From: Henningerozyma blattae CBS 6284 | Lineage: Eukaryota; Ascomycota; Saccharomycetes; Saccharomycetales; Saccharomycetaceae | DNA: 64,000 bases | Reading direction: 5' to 3' | Assembly: GCF_000315915.1 (NCBI RefSeq) | Contig: NC_020187.1 | Location: 620,001 to 684,000, forward strand | Shown: positions 62,683 to 64,000 of the stretch, piece after piece | Layout of the letters: every line of letters starts with the position of its first letter | Numbering within the stretch: position 1 is the first letter of the stretch | Position numbers and translations under genes: made by a program | The notes under the pieces: model-generated | Database searches by the model: none | The model's input: only the letters and a program-made list of their open reading frames with translations | What the model was told of the DNA's origin: nothing

Positions 62683-64000
62683 ATGCTCAATAATCCGCCT
62701 TCCTTAAGAAAGTCATCCACCCCTAACTTTTCTAGGTCTAATTCGATAAAAAGGCTATCGTTACTACCGAAGTCTAGTAGTATGCTAAATATCAATAACT
62801 CGTTAAATGGTCAATCCCAATCCCAATCCAATACAAATTCCAATCCATCTTCTTCTCAACCATTTGGCGTGAATAGATCAAGATCTAGTGCTTCTAAACC
62901 ATCTTCTTATAACAAAATACCTTCCATTGCACCAATTGTCAATAGAAGACATTCATCGTATTCTTTATCTAACCATTCACCAAATACCAACACGATCCCT
63001 AGTGCAACCCCTAAAAAACCGGTGCTCAATTCCAATAAATCAACTTCGCCTCCTCCAGTATTATATCAAAATTATGTGTCACCAATTTTCCCACCAGAAA
63101 AACAATATTTTGATATCCCATTCACAGAAGCACCAACTTATCAATCAACTAATATTCAAATATTTTTCAAGTTGGTAGAACCAAACATTTTTTTACAAGG
63201 GTTCGATTCCAGTGAAAGTTCTGTCACTTCAAATAGTCCATCCATATTAAGAGGTTCTATGATTGTAAGAGTATTGAAACAAACAAAATTGAAAAAAATC
63301 TCTTTGACATTTAGAGGTTTACAAAGAACTGATTGGCCAGAAGGTATACCTCCCAAGAAATTGGAAATCTATGAGGCTAATGATATAATTACTCATACCT
63401 GGCCCTTCTTTAATTCCAAATATCCTCAAACAAAGGACAATTATTTGTTTAAGCCATTACCTACTCAATACGGTAATTCCTTGTCAAATTCTTTAAATGC
63501 AAACCCCGAACCAATCTCTAGGAGATCTTCAGTGTCAAGTTTCCAATCGTTGGCTACGAATTCAAATTCAAATTCTAATACACCAAATCAGAATACTTTA
63601 ACTCCTTCAAGTATATTTAGAAGATCAAGAGCTTTTTCAACAGATAATTTACCAACATTAAATCAAAATTCAAATTCCAAAAGATTATCTTTCCAAAATG
63701 TAACTCAAAATTCTTCAAATTCGTTGTTCCCAAATTTATTCTCTACAACAAGTAATACAACCACACCTACAAATACCCCTATAAATACCACTACCAATCC
63801 CTCCACAACGACATCTTCTGTAGATACTGATGAATATACAACTTTCAATCCAGGTGATTATATATTTACCTTTGAACAATTTATCCCTGCTAATTATCCG
63901 GAATCTATAATGGCTGATTATGGTTATGTTAAATATTTCTTACATTATGAAATTCAAAGATATGGTACTTTCAAGTCAAATATTTATGGTAATCATCCAG
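62683..64000 (+). CDS. ALY1: Alpha-arrestin of the ALY1/ALY2 family (5' part)
   Basis: An ATG at 62683 (context ACCATG) opens a frame that runs off the window end with about 439 codons. A Ser/Asn/Pro-rich N-terminus (1-140) is followed by the arrestin N-domain: YQSTNIQIFFKLVEPNIFLQ near 150, then ILRGSMIVRVLKQTKLKK and ISLTFRGLQRTDWPEGIPPK near 205-225, and HTWPFFNS. A Ser/Asn/Thr-rich insertion (about 280-385) precedes FNPGDYIFTFEQFIPANYPE near 389, the second conserved arrestin strand set. Aly adaptors recruit the Rsp5 ubiquitin ligase to nutrient transporters for endocytosis or recycling. Synteny with IRS4 suggests ALY1 (YKR021W), and orientation agrees. The PPxY motifs should lie beyond the window. 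Confidence 0.9.
   Translation, partial: MLNNPPSLRKSSTPNFSRSNSIKRLSLLPKSSSMLNINNSLNGQSQSQSNTNSNPSSSQPFGVNRSRSSASKPSSYNKIPSIAPIVNRRHSSYSLSNHSPNTNTIPSATPKKPVLNSNKSTSPPPVLYQNYVSPIFPPEKQYFDIPFTEAPTYQSTNIQIFFKLVEPNIFLQGFDSSESSVTSNSPSILRGSMIVRVLKQTKLKKISLTFRGLQRTDWPEGIPPKKLEIYEANDIITHTWPFFNSKYPQTKDNYLFKPLPTQYGNSLSNSLNANPEPISRRSSVSSFQSLATNSNSNSNTPNQNTLTPSSIFRRSRAFSTDNLPTLNQNSNSKRLSFQNVTQNSSNSLFPNLFSTTSNTTTPTNTPINTTTNPSTTTSSVDTDEYTTFNPGDYIFTFEQFIPANYPESIMADYGYVKYFLHYEIQRYGTFKSNIYGNHP

Noticed and set aside
1..64000. CRISPR arrays, bacterial-type operons or riboswitches
   Set aside because: The sequence is clearly eukaryotic nuclear DNA; all tandem repeats seen are simple microsatellites or short promoter repeats.

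Overview
The window is nuclear DNA of an AT-rich, post-whole-genome-duplication budding yeast (Saccharomycetaceae). Genes are intronless, tightly packed and homologous to Saccharomyces cerevisiae genes. Gene order interleaves two S. cerevisiae duplicate blocks: chromosome II right-arm genes (SSH1, MRPL27, DUG2, SAF1, PAF1, APE3, ZSP1) with chromosome X-left genes (MPM1-like, ARG2, JEM1, SMC3, SCP160), followed by chromosome XI genes (YPT52, MIC60, HEL1, YKR018C/IML2, IRS4/TAX4, ALY1/2). Such a mosaic fits a lineage that sorted its duplicates differently from S. cerevisiae, for example the Tetrapisispora/Vanderwaltozyma group. The species call is inference.

Layout. 1-9.9 kb: end of SSH1, MRPL27, DUG2, SAF1, PAF1 and an MPM1-like gene. 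9.9-22.6 kb: a gene-poor accessory region with tRNA-Leu(GAG), a decayed Ty3/gypsy gag, the convergent B-cyclin pair CLB1/2 and CLB5/6, a possible decayed cell-surface gene, a solo LTR with a perfect 5-bp target duplication, a tRNA-Gly/tRNA-Cys tandem only 2 nt apart, and a second LTR 15 bp upstream of tRNA-Gly. 22.7-36.1 kb: an AMP-deaminase-like pseudoenzyme, ARG2, APE3, JEM1, ZSP1. 36.7-48.1 kb: SMC3, a PRY-family CAP gene next to a GC-rich island, SCP160. 48.6-64 kb: YPT52, MIC60, HEL1, IML2/YKR018C, an orphan membrane protein, an EH-domain gene and the start of an ALY-type arrestin.

Functional themes. Cell-cycle genes carry matching regulatory sites: an MCB/SCB cluster upstream of CLB5/6, MCB-like sites upstream of SMC3 and Mcm1/forkhead-like sites upstream of CLB1/2. 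Most remaining genes are housekeeping: ER translocation and folding, mitochondrial translation and cristae, glutathione and arginine metabolism, vacuolar proteolysis and endosomal trafficking.

The points most worth a second look are the tRNA-Gly/Cys tandem, the retroelement/tRNA-bounded cyclin block, the GC-rich island at about 39.5-42 kb, a perfect 40-bp palindrome between SCP160 and YPT52, and single-base homopolymer frameshifts in SMC3 and IML2/YKR018C that look like sequencing under-calls but could be real.
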